A stretch of DNA of 64,000 nt from Fibrobacter succinogenes (GTDB taxonomy: Bacteria; Fibrobacterota; Fibrobacteria; Fibrobacterales; Fibrobacteraceae), in the NCBI GenBank assembly GCA_902779055.1, contig CACZAD010000006.1, forward strand, positions 1 to 64,000, given 5' to 3'. Made by a program: the position numbers and the translations under genes. Shown here in pieces: positions 24,760 through 32,949 of the stretch. Each line of letters begins with the position of its first letter. Within the stretch, counting starts at the first letter, position 1. The notes under the pieces were generated by a model that was not told where the DNA came from, made no database searches, and was given only the letters and a program-made list of their open reading frames with translations.

Positions 24760-26118
24760 TTACTTCATCACGGCGTCAGCGAGGACTACGCGGTTACCTC
24801 CAGCCTGCATAGCCATCTGCAAGGAGGCTTCGGCGGTGTAGATGAGCGAGCCGGCGTCGCTTGCGTGGGTCGGCATCACGGCAACGCCCATGCTGAGCGT
24901 GGTCGCAAGGATTCCGTCACCGTAGGCAATCTGGAGCTGCGAGATTTCGTTGCGGATGCGTTCGGCGCGGTTTCTCGTGATGTTGAGGTCGGCGCCCGGC
25001 ATGATCACGCAGAACACATCGTCGGAGTAGCGGCACGGGATGTCTTCGCCACGGATGTAGCTCGGCAGGCGCTGTCCGAGTTCCCAGAAGAGCTGTTCCA
25101 CGGCGTGGCGTCCCTGGGAGGCCTGTACGCCAGGAATGGCGTCGGGGTAAAGCATCACAATGCCAATGGGCGATCTATGACGGTTTGCAGCGGTAATTTC
25201 GCGATTGAGGGATTCTTCCATATAACGTCTATTGAAGAGTCCGGTCAGCACGTCACGGATGCTGTGCTGTTCAAAGCGCATATTCAAGTCCTGGTTTGCC
25301 ACGTAAAGTCCAAACGCGGCAGAGACGATGCTCACCTTGGCCTGCCAGTATTCCTTGGTTTCGTTTTCCGGGAGCTTATCGACCTGAATGGTCAAAATGC
25401 CGAAGTGTTCTTCGAGGCCTTCGATGGGGGCGCAAATGGCAATGCCCTTCGGGCGGTGGTGCAGGTGGGTGCAGCCGCTAGAGACTTCGGGAGAGCTGTA
25501 GTCGGTCACGACGATGTCGCCGGTGTTAAAGCTAGCGCATTCGGCGGGGGTCACGGTTTCGTCACTGATAACGTTCGGGCCAAAGCGGAAGATCTGCGAA
25601 AGTTCGGTCTGTACGCCGCCGTACATATAAAGTACACCGGAAGCTTCGGGGAAGAGTTCCGGCATAAGCTTCTGCATCGCTTCGATGACTTCGGTGAACG
25701 GGCGGTTGCGGAGGATGCCGAGCTTAAAGCCGTTCCAGGCTTCGAGCGGGAACCCAATCTTGACGGCTGCGGCATCGAGCTTTTTAATGGAGGCCGGCAT
25801 CGGCTGCTGCTTGAGAGCCTCGGCAGCGGGGATGGCACCCGGCGGCAGCGGGTTCTTCTTTTCTTCGTCCACCGGACGTACCGAGACGAACTGAGAGACT
25901 TTCGGCTGAGGCTTGTTCAGCACTTCGTTAAAATCATTTTCGATGGCTTCGATCTGACGGCGGCAGAAGGTGTAGAACACAAAGCCAAGTACGGAGCCCC
26001 AGGCACCCACGAATATGAACTTCGCGCCAGTGGACATGGTTTCTTCGGGGACTACGTAGGCAGCAATGACGCCCATCAAAAAGGCGACCAACCAGAAAAT
26101 ATATTTGACGATATTCAT
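24760..26118 (-). CDS. Membrane GAF-GGDEF protein with degenerate active site
   Basis: Two N-terminal helices (~6-21 and ~30-48) anchor a 452-residue protein with a GAF-like sensor (~120-285) and a C-terminal GGDEF domain (~295-450; RDVLTGLFNRRYMEE is the typical entry). The signature GGDEF reads SDDVF (365-369), so diguanylate cyclase activity is doubtful, while the inhibitory-site RxxD is kept as RGED in its usual place. It may be a c-di-GMP receptor rather than a synthase. Divergent from the radical SAM gene with 59 bp between them. Confidence 0.82.
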   Translation of the reverse strand: MNIVKYIFWLVAFLMGVIAAYVVPEETMSTGAKFIFVGAWGSVLGFVFYTFCRRQIEAIENDFNEVLNKPQPKVSQFVSVRPVDEEKKNPLPPGAIPAAEALKQQPMPASIKKLDAAAVKIGFPLEAWNGFKLGILRNRPFTEVIEAMQKLMPELFPEASGVLYMYGGVQTELSQIFRFGPNVISDETVTPAECASFNTGDIVVTDYSSPEVSSGCTHLHHRPKGIAICAPIEGLEEHFGILTIQVDKLPENETKEYWQAKVSIVSAAFGLYVANQDLNMRFEQHSIRDVLTGLFNRRYMEESLNREITAANRHRSPIGIVMLYPDAIPGVQASQGRHAVEQLFWELGQRLPSYIRGEDIPCRYSDDVFCVIMPGADLNITRNRAERIRNEISQLQIAYGDGILATTLSMGVAVMPTHASDAGSLIYTAEASLQMAMQAGGNRVVLADAVMK

Positions 26119-26177
26119 ACCACAAATAATATTAAAATATTACAGGGCAGGCAACAAGATTATCTATTTTTGGGGGT

Positions 26178-28751
26178 ATGACAATCCTTGAAAAACTCGC
26201 TCTCGTACTCCCGGCAGTCGAATCCCCCGCCCGTTACATGGGTGGCGAAGCCAACAGCGTTATCAAAGACCATAGCAAGATGCTTGCCCGTATGGCGTTC
26301 GTGTTCCCGGACACTTACGAAATCGGTATGAGCAACAACGGTCTCAGGATCCTGTACCACGTACTGAACCGTGAACCAGATTTGCTTTGCGAAGTGGGCT
26401 TTGCCCCGTGGGACGATATGGCCCGCGAGATGAAAAAATATGACATTCCGCTGTACACGCACGGAAGCTACACGGCAGTCAAGGATTTCGAAGTCGTGGG
26501 GCTTACGCTCCAGACCGAGCTTAACTTTACGAACGTCCCCTACGTACTCGAACTGGCCGGGATTCCGGCTTGGCAAAAGGACCGCGCCGAGAGCGATCCG
26601 ATCGTGGTTTCTGGCGGCCCTGCGATGGGCAACCCCGAACCTGTAGCGGACTTCTTTGACGCGTTCATGATCGGCGATGGCGAAAAGCTTGTTGTCGACT
26701 TTGTGCGTTGCGTGGGCGAAGGGCGCAAGGCCGGGCTCCCACGTGCAGAGATTTTGAAGAACCTCGCCAAGCTCGACGGCGTGTACGTCCCGACGCTCCG
26801 CGAAGTCGTCAAGAACGAATACGGAGTCATCGTGCCCAAGGAACCGGCAAAGGGTTCTTACGAACATACAAACGGTGTACGCCGCCAGTTCATCCCTGTT
26901 CTTGACCCTAAGGACTACCCTATCAAGAATTTGATCGCAAATATGCAACTTGTCCACAATCGATTCAGTGTGGAAGTGATGCGTGGTTGTGCACAGGGTT
27001 GTAGGTTTTGCCAGGCAGGCATTTGGTACAGGCCATGCCGCGAACTCGATCCGGATGATGTTCTGGATATCGCCAAGGCGGGCATCAAGGCGACAGGCGA
27101 ACGCGAACTTGGTCTTTTGTCACTTTCTACGGCTGACTACAAGCCGGTCGAGGCGCTCACGGATTCCATCATCGACGACCCGTTCTACGACAATGTCGAT
27201 GTGAGCCTCCCGAGCATTCGCGTAAACAGTTTTGGACAAAGTCTCGCCGAAAAGGTCGCGGCACTCAAGGGCGGCCGCAGCGCCACGTTCGCACCGGAAA
27301 CAGGTTCCGAACGCATCCGCAAGATGATCAACAAGACCATCAGCGACCAGGATATGTACGACGCCGCAGAACACGCCTTCTCCAGCGGGTTCAACAAGAT
27401 CAAGCTTTACACGATGATCGGATTCCCGACCGAGAACGAAGAGGATATGCAATCGTTCTGTGACCTTATCTTCAATCTCGTGAAGATCGGTCGCAAGTAC
27501 AACCGCGGCATTCAAATTGCAGTTTCCATAGGCATTCTCATTCCGAAATCCTTTACGGGATTGCAGTGGGCTCCGTTTATGGACAAAGAAACGGCGCTCG
27601 GACACATCCGCTACGTGCGCGAAAAGTTCTATAAGCACCCGAACGTGAAAATCAACTGGGCCGCCTGGGAAACAAGCTTCCTCGAAGCCGTGTACAGCCG
27701 TGGCGACCGCAGCTTAGGCCCCGTCATTTACGCCGCCTACAAGAAGGGCATCATCTTCGAAAGCGACAGCTACCGTTTTGACTTTAACAAGTGGCTCGAA
27801 GTCTGGGACGAATGCGGCTACGACACTAGCTGGGTTTACCGCGAACGCGACAAGGACGAAGTGTTCCCGTGGGACTACATCCACGCCGGTACGTCAAAGC
27901 AGTACCTGCGCCGCGAATGGGAAAAGGCGTTCGATCCGACATCCGCTCCAGTGCCGAACTGCAAATGGGGTGACTGCCAAAAGTGCGGCATTCCTGGCTT
28001 TGGCAAGGAAATCGTTCTTGCGAACGATCCGGTGCGCCACAAGGCGCCCAGCCGCACGCCCGAAGAAATCAAGAAGCTTGTGGCCGACCGCCGCCCCAGC
28101 CAAAAAGTCCACTACAGTTACAAGATTACGTTTAAAAAGACGGGCATCAGCCGATTCTTGCCGCACCAGAACATGCTCAGCTTCTTCGAGCGCACGTTCA
28201 TCTGCGCAGGCATTCCCATCAAGTTCAGCGAAGGGTTCAGCCCCAAGCCGCGCATCGTCAACATGGGCGCGCTCCCGCTCGGCCTCGAAACGTACTGCGA
28301 ACTCATCAGCGTGGATTTGCTCCAGCCGCTCGACATCTCGCCCGAAGGCAAGCAAAAAACCATCGAGAAGCTCAGCGCACCGTTCCCGCACGGCATGGAG
28401 ATCGTGGACATCGAGCCCTTGAAGGAAAAGCTCTCGAAGCACTTCCCCACCGCTATTATATATAGGCACACGCCCGAAAGCATTCCTGCCGACCTTATGG
28501 AAAAGTTCGAGCAGAAAAAATTCCCGGTGGTCACGAACCATCGTGGCCAGCAAATGGACTTGAATGAGCTGGTGAGCGGGCTTGAGATTAAGGACGGGAC
28601 AATCTACATCCGCGTCAAGTGCAATAACCAGGGTACGACGCCTAGCCCGTTTGTCGTATTTGCGGGGATTCTCGGTGTTGAAAACGATCCTACCAAGCTC
28701 GACGAGGCTGCCCGCCGAATCCTAGTCGCAAAGATCGCCATCGAGTGGTAA
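26178..28751 (+). CDS. B12-binding-type radical SAM protein fused to DUF2344
   Basis: An 857-residue protein matching the TIGR03960/TIGR03936 pair. The N-terminal part resembles a cobalamin-binding domain (FPDTYEIGMSNNGLRILYH). The radical SAM core has CAQGCRFC (Cys271, Cys275, Cys278) and AGIWYRPCRELDPDDV. The C-terminal ~210 residues (YKITFKKTGISRFLPHQNML onward) are DUF2344. Family members are widespread and often sit near RNase G/E or ribosomal genes; a role in RNA or ribosome modification has been proposed but the substrate is not established. G5 sits only one base before the ATG, so the translation signal is weak. Confidence 0.87.
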   Translation: MTILEKLALVLPAVESPARYMGGEANSVIKDHSKMLARMAFVFPDTYEIGMSNNGLRILYHVLNREPDLLCEVGFAPWDDMAREMKKYDIPLYTHGSYTAVKDFEVVGLTLQTELNFTNVPYVLELAGIPAWQKDRAESDPIVVSGGPAMGNPEPVADFFDAFMIGDGEKLVVDFVRCVGEGRKAGLPRAEILKNLAKLDGVYVPTLREVVKNEYGVIVPKEPAKGSYEHTNGVRRQFIPVLDPKDYPIKNLIANMQLVHNRFSVEVMRGCAQGCRFCQAGIWYRPCRELDPDDVLDIAKAGIKATGERELGLLSLSTADYKPVEALTDSIIDDPFYDNVDVSLPSIRVNSFGQSLAEKVAALKGGRSATFAPETGSERIRKMINKTISDQDMYDAAEHAFSSGFNKIKLYTMIGFPTENEEDMQSFCDLIFNLVKIGRKYNRGIQIAVSIGILIPKSFTGLQWAPFMDKETALGHIRYVREKFYKHPNVKINWAAWETSFLEAVYSRGDRSLGPVIYAAYKKGIIFESDSYRFDFNKWLEVWDECGYDTSWVYRERDKDEVFPWDYIHAGTSKQYLRREWEKAFDPTSAPVPNCKWGDCQKCGIPGFGKEIVLANDPVRHKAPSRTPEEIKKLVADRRPSQKVHYSYKITFKKTGISRFLPHQNMLSFFERTFICAGIPIKFSEGFSPKPRIVNMGALPLGLETYCELISVDLLQPLDISPEGKQKTIEKLSAPFPHGMEIVDIEPLKEKLSKHFPTAIIYRHTPESIPADLMEKFEQKKFPVVTNHRGQQMDLNELVSGLEIKDGTIYIRVKCNNQGTTPSPFVVFAGILGVENDPTKLDEAARRILVAKIAIEW

Positions 28752-28763
28752 CAAACCAACAAA

Positions 28764-28811
28764 GGCGACCCCGGTGGTTCGGCAAGCTCACCAACCTAAT
28801 CCGGGGTGACA
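28764..28811. repeat. REP-like palindrome with nested element
   Basis: GACCCCGG ... CCGGGGTGAC forms the outer hairpin. Inserted in its loop is a second hairpin GGTGG...CCAACC holding the word TTCGGCAAGCTCA (28778-28790) also found at 6331. Confidence 0.8.
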
Positions 28812-28837
28812 GTCCGGAGTGGCGAGAATGACAAGTT

Positions 28838-29050
28838 CTATTCTGCCGGGAGAATAATCTCGATGTGGCTGGTGCTGACGTTCAAGAAGTGTGTACGGAA
28901 CAGGTCCTTCTCATTTCTGTCGCACACGCGCACTTGAGTAACCGCGATAAAATCCTTGTTTTCACGGATATAGTCCGTCAGGCGCTCGTCACGCAACGTG
29001 TCGATTTCACCCGTAATGACAAAATTATCTGTCCACATTTTTACTAGCAT
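28838..29050 (-). CDS. Small conserved-looking protein, DUF6812-like
   Basis: A 70-residue beta-rich protein (DNFVITGEIDTLRDERLTDY, then FIAVTQVRV and FLNVSTSHIEIILP). The pattern of a small strand-rich domain ending in I-E-x-I-x-P recalls DUF6812-type proteins, but I am not certain. The start could instead be the ATG at 29038. It lies opposite and upstream of the LOG gene with 110 bp between. Confidence 0.6.
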   Translation of the reverse strand: MLVKMWTDNFVITGEIDTLRDERLTDYIRENKDFIAVTQVRVCDRNEKDLFRTHFLNVSTSHIEIILPAE

Positions 29051-29160
29051 ACTCTCAATATATAAATGTTACTCCAAGTAAGAAGATAAAAACGTATTTT
29101 TTTAGCCCCTAAAGCCTTTTTATCGTATATTATTCCATATATAACGAAAAGAGGTTTATT

Positions 29161-30012
29161 ATGGCACCGAAAAAAATACGCACGATTCCGGGGCAGATGG
29201 CTTACCACAACGCCGAATTCATGGAAAGTGATGCCGCACGCCCCATTCGATTCCTTTCTGAATTTTTCCAGCCCGCACAGATTTTCAACCAAGAAGATAT
29301 CAAGAATTCCATTGTGTTCTTTGGTTCTGCACGTACGCTTCCGCCCGAAGAAATCAAGAAGCGTCGCAAGGGTTGCAAGGACAAAAAGGAACTCGCCCGT
29401 TTAGACAGGCTCTCCAAAGTGGCCGATTCCTACACTGCCGCCCGCGAACTTGCGGCCAAGCTCGGCAAGTGGATCAACAAGCGCCATCACGGCTACGCCA
29501 TCATGACGGGCGGTGGTCCGGGCATCATGGAAGCGGGTAACCGCGGTGCAACCGATGTCGGTACGCCATCTGTCGGCCTGAACATCAAGCTGCCATTCGA
29601 ACAACATTGCAATCCGTACATCGACAACGAACTGAATCTTCAGTTCCGCTATTTCTTTGTTCGTAAATACTGGTTCCTGCGCATGGCCCGTGCGTTGGTC
29701 ATTTTCCCAGGCGGATTCGGCACTCTCGACGAAGCCTTCGAAATGCTCACGCTCATCCAGACCGATAAGTACGCGCAACAGATGCCGGTTGTCATCTTCG
29801 ATTCCAACTTCTGGAAGAAGGCGCTCAACTGGGAATTCTTTGCCGAAACGGGTATGATCAATCCGGAAGACTTGAAGCTGTTCAAGTTCTGCGATACGGT
29901 CGACGAAGCCTACGACTTCATCACGTCCCGCCTCGAAGAACAGAGCGAAGAACAGGTCACGTTCGCCAGAACGCACGTTGAAGACGAAGAAGCACCCAAA
30001 ATGAAAAAGTAA
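29161..30012 (+). CDS. LOG-family protein (TIGR00730-type nucleotide phosphoribohydrolase)
   Basis: A 283-residue Rossmann-like protein with FFGSAR at the start, MTGGGPGIMEAGNRGA (~115-130) and the signature PGGFGTLDE (~179-187), which holds the catalytic Glu of LOG enzymes that cleave ribose 5-phosphate from (cytokinin) nucleotides. Many bacterial members are labelled lysine decarboxylase in error. In this lineage the physiological nucleotide is unknown. AGAGG lies 7 nt before the ATG and a strong terminator follows the gene. Confidence 0.88.
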   Translation: MAPKKIRTIPGQMAYHNAEFMESDAARPIRFLSEFFQPAQIFNQEDIKNSIVFFGSARTLPPEEIKKRRKGCKDKKELARLDRLSKVADSYTAARELAAKLGKWINKRHHGYAIMTGGGPGIMEAGNRGATDVGTPSVGLNIKLPFEQHCNPYIDNELNLQFRYFFVRKYWFLRMARALVIFPGGFGTLDEAFEMLTLIQTDKYAQQMPVVIFDSNFWKKALNWEFFAETGMINPEDLKLFKFCDTVDEAYDFITSRLEEQSEEQVTFARTHVEDEEAPKMKK

Positions 30013-30034
30013 TCCAGCTTTTTCACCCCCTGTC

Positions 30035-30066
30035 ATGCCCGCCACCGAGCGGGCATTTCCTTTTTT
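30035..30066 (+). terminator. Terminator of the LOG-family gene
   Basis: An 8-bp perfect stem ATGCCCGC / GCGGGCAT with a 6-base loop precedes a T-rich tail. Confidence 0.87.
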
Positions 30067-30081
30067 GCTAATTTTTTCCAT

Positions 30082-31188
30082 ATGTTTTGGAACGACTTGG
30101 CTGAAACAATGGACAGGGTCTCGCGCAACCTCGCTTTGCGCCCCAACTACACCATGGAAGAATACCAGCGGTGGTTTGACCATAATCCTGATTTTAAGCA
30201 CAACGGCAACGCCGAACGCATAGAGCTCATCGAACCGCTTTCGCTCGAAGGCACCAACCAGCTCTACCGCGCAAAGCTCTGGCTACAGCACCCGCGCGAC
30301 GAAAAGCGCTACGACGAAAAAGAAATCGTCGTCAAGATCTGCAAGTACTGGGCACCTCCCGGCAAAAACCGTCTGCACCGCCTGAACATGCTCCTGAGTG
30401 CGTTCCAGGATGAAATCCGCATCAACAACCTCGTCCGCGCCACGAACATCGAAGGCGTCGTGCAAACATACGGCGGGGGCATCGCAGGGCGTCACCCCTA
30501 CCTCAAGCTGGAATTCATCAAGGGCTGTTCCTTGGACAGGGTCATCAAGCCAAAGCTCTCCGACGAAGAAGTCGTAAAGCGCGTGGCCCAAATGGCATAC
30601 CTCGCCAACACCATCAGCCAGCTCCATTACTACCAAATTGTCCACAAGGACATCAAACCCAAGAATTTGCTTTTGTGCCAGAACCCGCAGCACAAGAACA
30701 ACCACAAGATCTTGATTTGCGACTTTGGTTACGCCCAGGCAAAAATGCGCGAATCCGTTACCGAAGGTGGCGGCGTCTTTTCGCCCAGCTACAGCGCACC
30801 CGAACTCGCCCAGTCTAGCGAAAACATTTCGTACGCCGTGGACTACTTCAGCTTTGGCGCCGTGATGCACGAATACCTGACCGGAAGCAAGCTCTACCCG
30901 AAGGCCCGCGAAATCTACACCGAAGAAGGGCGCCTCATCACCAAGCGCTACACGGAATACATCGAAAGCGGTCGCGAGAACATCTTTAACGATCCGCGAT
31001 TCCCCGAAATCCACGACTGGATCGACGCCCTCACGACCTCCGACGCCGCCGAGCGAATGAAAAGGAGCCCGAACCTGTTCGCCATAGCCCACAAGCTGCG
31101 CGAAGAGGTCAACGATCTGGGATTCCGCGACGTCAATACCGATTTCTTGTGGAACCAGCTGAACGAGTACAAGAAACATACTTTTTAG
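30082..31188 (+). CDS. Ser/Thr protein kinase
   Basis: A 368-residue eukaryotic-like kinase. Visible elements are Lys85 in EIVVKICKY, the catalytic loop HKDIKPKN (Asp190), the Mg-binding DFG (Asp214) in ICDFGYA and the P+1/APE-like SAPEL. No transmembrane helix or sensor domain is seen, so it is cytoplasmic. The glycine-rich loop is weakly conserved. The ATG follows TTTTTTCCAT without a Shine-Dalgarno. The next gene, a membrane pseudoprotease, starts about 48 bp after the stop and could be a partner or substrate. Confidence 0.86.
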   Translation: MFWNDLAETMDRVSRNLALRPNYTMEEYQRWFDHNPDFKHNGNAERIELIEPLSLEGTNQLYRAKLWLQHPRDEKRYDEKEIVVKICKYWAPPGKNRLHRLNMLLSAFQDEIRINNLVRATNIEGVVQTYGGGIAGRHPYLKLEFIKGCSLDRVIKPKLSDEEVVKRVAQMAYLANTISQLHYYQIVHKDIKPKNLLLCQNPQHKNNHKILICDFGYAQAKMRESVTEGGGVFSPSYSAPELAQSSENISYAVDYFSFGAVMHEYLTGSKLYPKAREIYTEEGRLITKRYTEYIESGRENIFNDPRFPEIHDWIDALTTSDAAERMKRSPNLFAIAHKLREEVNDLGFRDVNTDFLWNQLNEYKKHTF

Positions 31189-31236
31189 CCCCAAAGGCAA
31201 ATGCATTCCGCCAATGATTTGTTTATATTCATTGGT

Positions 31237-32718
31237 ATGAAGAAAATATTGAGCCTTATCTTGACCCCGTTCAAGGTCTTTAAATTCCACCACTACGTGA
31301 CGCTAGCCGCTCTCGTAGCGATTGGCATTTTCAACTTTGAAACAACCCTCAACCCCACCATCCAGCAGATACGCCAGGAAAAAGACATCCACGAGTCTTT
31401 TGACAAGTGGTGGAACGAAGAACGATCCCAGGAATTCAAGAACGTGGGGCTCACTCCCGACGACAAGCTAAGGGAGCAGGAACTGCAACTTTACAAGGAA
31501 CGTTACCGTGTCGAGAATCCGACACCGATTGTCGAAGAACGCGTCGAGGAAATGAAAGGGGAATTCCTCGACTGGTGGGAAAACCAAGGCGGAAAGGAGC
31601 AATACGCCGCAGAACACGGAACCTTCCCCACCGACAGACAATACCAGGAAGAACTCACAAAGCGGATCAACAATTACACAGACAAGTTCATTCGCTACCG
31701 TTGGGCGTACGTCCCTAGCCGCGGAAACACGGAGAGCCTGCTTACATGCAGCCTGCTGTTCCCTAGCGCTTGGTCTTATATTTTCTTTGTCGTGATTTTT
31801 ATGTTCGCGTTGATGCAGCTCGAAAAACGCTGGAACGCCCTTTACGTTTACGCATTTGCGATTGTAGTCGCCATCGTGAGCGGATTCTTTGTGGATTTAC
31901 TCGTGAACACGTCATTCTTTGACCAGTTCGCAAGCCAGAGGTATATCGGCGTTAGCCTGATGCTTTGCTTTTTGCTGGGAGCGAACGCATTTGACCAGGA
32001 CAAATCAGCGATCCCATCTTACGTGAGCAAGATTTCGCAGTTCGCGCTTGTCGCAAGCATTGCCATTGACTGGTTCTTGAATCCCGGAATTTTCAACGCC
32101 GTGGCCGTGGAGTCGCCGTTTTTCTTTGCACTGGGCGGACTTGCCGGCTACAAGATGCCGCACCGTTCTGATGTCGTTGCAAAGCTCACCGTAGTCAAGG
32201 AAGAAGCAGAAACGCTCTCGCCCGGTGAACGCACCCGCAAGATGATCAACGATGGACTCGAAGCGGCAAGTCGCGGCGAGAACGACAATGCGGCCCGCTT
32301 GTTGCGTTACGGGTTGACGGCGCTATTGCAAGAAGAACCGGTCAAGTTCATGGAAGTGAAGGATGCGGTCAACAAGATTGCCGCCTGTTACATCGAGATT
32401 CCGAGTACGCAATGGCTGGAATGGGGCGCAAACGCCAAGCAAAAGAACATTCCCGAGGCGGCGATTACGCTTTTGGAAAAGGGCATTGCCAAGGAAACGG
32501 ATGCGGGGCTCATTCGCAAGGCACACCTTGACATCGGAGCGCTCCGCATACAGACAAAGTCCGACGTGAATGTTGCGATGGAGCATTTGAGCAAGGTCAT
32601 CAAGGAAAAGGATGACGATATGCTAGCCGAGCAGGCCAAGAAGCTTATGGAAACGGGCAAGGACATTTTAGTGCAAATGGCTTACGCCGCCCCCAAGCAG
32701 TTTAAAGTCTCGAATTAA
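31237..32718 (+). CDS. Rhomboid-like membrane protein lacking catalytic residues
   Basis: A 493-residue protein with a helix at ~15-35, a charged coiled region rich in E and K (~40-145), then a rhomboid-like core: WAYVPSRGNTESLLTCSLLF, FALMQLEKRW, GVSLMLCFLLGAN and ALGGLAGYKMP. Ser240 aligns with the nucleophile, but the His of HLGGLLAG is Ala298 and the HxxxN of the oxyanion site is absent, so proteolysis is unlikely. The C-terminus (~325-480) has TPR-like helical repeats. An upstream ATG at 31201 would add 12 residues. Confidence 0.65.
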   Translation: MKKILSLILTPFKVFKFHHYVTLAALVAIGIFNFETTLNPTIQQIRQEKDIHESFDKWWNEERSQEFKNVGLTPDDKLREQELQLYKERYRVENPTPIVEERVEEMKGEFLDWWENQGGKEQYAAEHGTFPTDRQYQEELTKRINNYTDKFIRYRWAYVPSRGNTESLLTCSLLFPSAWSYIFFVVIFMFALMQLEKRWNALYVYAFAIVVAIVSGFFVDLLVNTSFFDQFASQRYIGVSLMLCFLLGANAFDQDKSAIPSYVSKISQFALVASIAIDWFLNPGIFNAVAVESPFFFALGGLAGYKMPHRSDVVAKLTVVKEEAETLSPGERTRKMINDGLEAASRGENDNAARLLRYGLTALLQEEPVKFMEVKDAVNKIAACYIEIPSTQWLEWGANAKQKNIPEAAITLLEKGIAKETDAGLIRKAHLDIGALRIQTKSDVNVAMEHLSKVIKEKDDDMLAEQAKKLMETGKDILVQMAYAAPKQFKVSN

Positions 32719-32726
32719 ACTTTCTC

Positions 32727-32804
32727 GATGTCACCCCGGCCTGAGTGCCGGGGCCGCCTTTATACACTGTGTAAGGTGATCCCGGAACGGAGTCCGGGAT
32801 GACA
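32727..32804. repeat. REP-like composite repeat, copy A
   Basis: GATGTCACCCCGGCC...GCCGGGGCCGCCTTTATA, then GTGTAAGGTGATCCCGG...CCGGGATGACA: two hairpins in tandem. A second copy begins 102 bp downstream. Confidence 0.85.
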
Positions 32805-32828
32805 GTACAACAAGAACAGTCCTTTGCA

Positions 32829-32941
32829 GATGTCACCCCGGCCAAAGTGCCGGGGCCGCCTTTATACCGTGTAAGGTGATCCCGCCCCGGAATAAATCCG
32901 GGGTGACAAAGAGTCCGGCATGACAAAGTATCTGGGATGAC
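32829..32941. repeat. REP-like composite repeat, copy B with trailing fragments
   Basis: Same two-hairpin layout as copy A (GATGTCACCCCGGCC, CCGCCTTTATA, GTGTAAGGTGATCCCG) to about 32908, then two partial ends GTCCGGCATGACA and TCTGGGATGACAG. Confidence 0.85.
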
Positions 32942-32949
32942 AGTAAGGT

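Noticed and set aside
24865..26181. 438-codon plus-strand frame opposite the GGDEF gene
   Set aside because: It mirrors the codon structure of the minus-strand gene, which has recognisable helices, GAF and GGDEF-like motifs. The antisense product has no family features.
31201..31236. Longer N-terminus for the rhomboid-like protein
   Set aside because: The added residues precede a normal MKKILSLIL start and have no translation signal, so 31237 is preferred.
32727..32941. Insertion sequence between the rhomboid-like and GH9 genes
   Set aside because: Only short palindromic repeats are present, with no transposase frame or terminal repeats of an IS.
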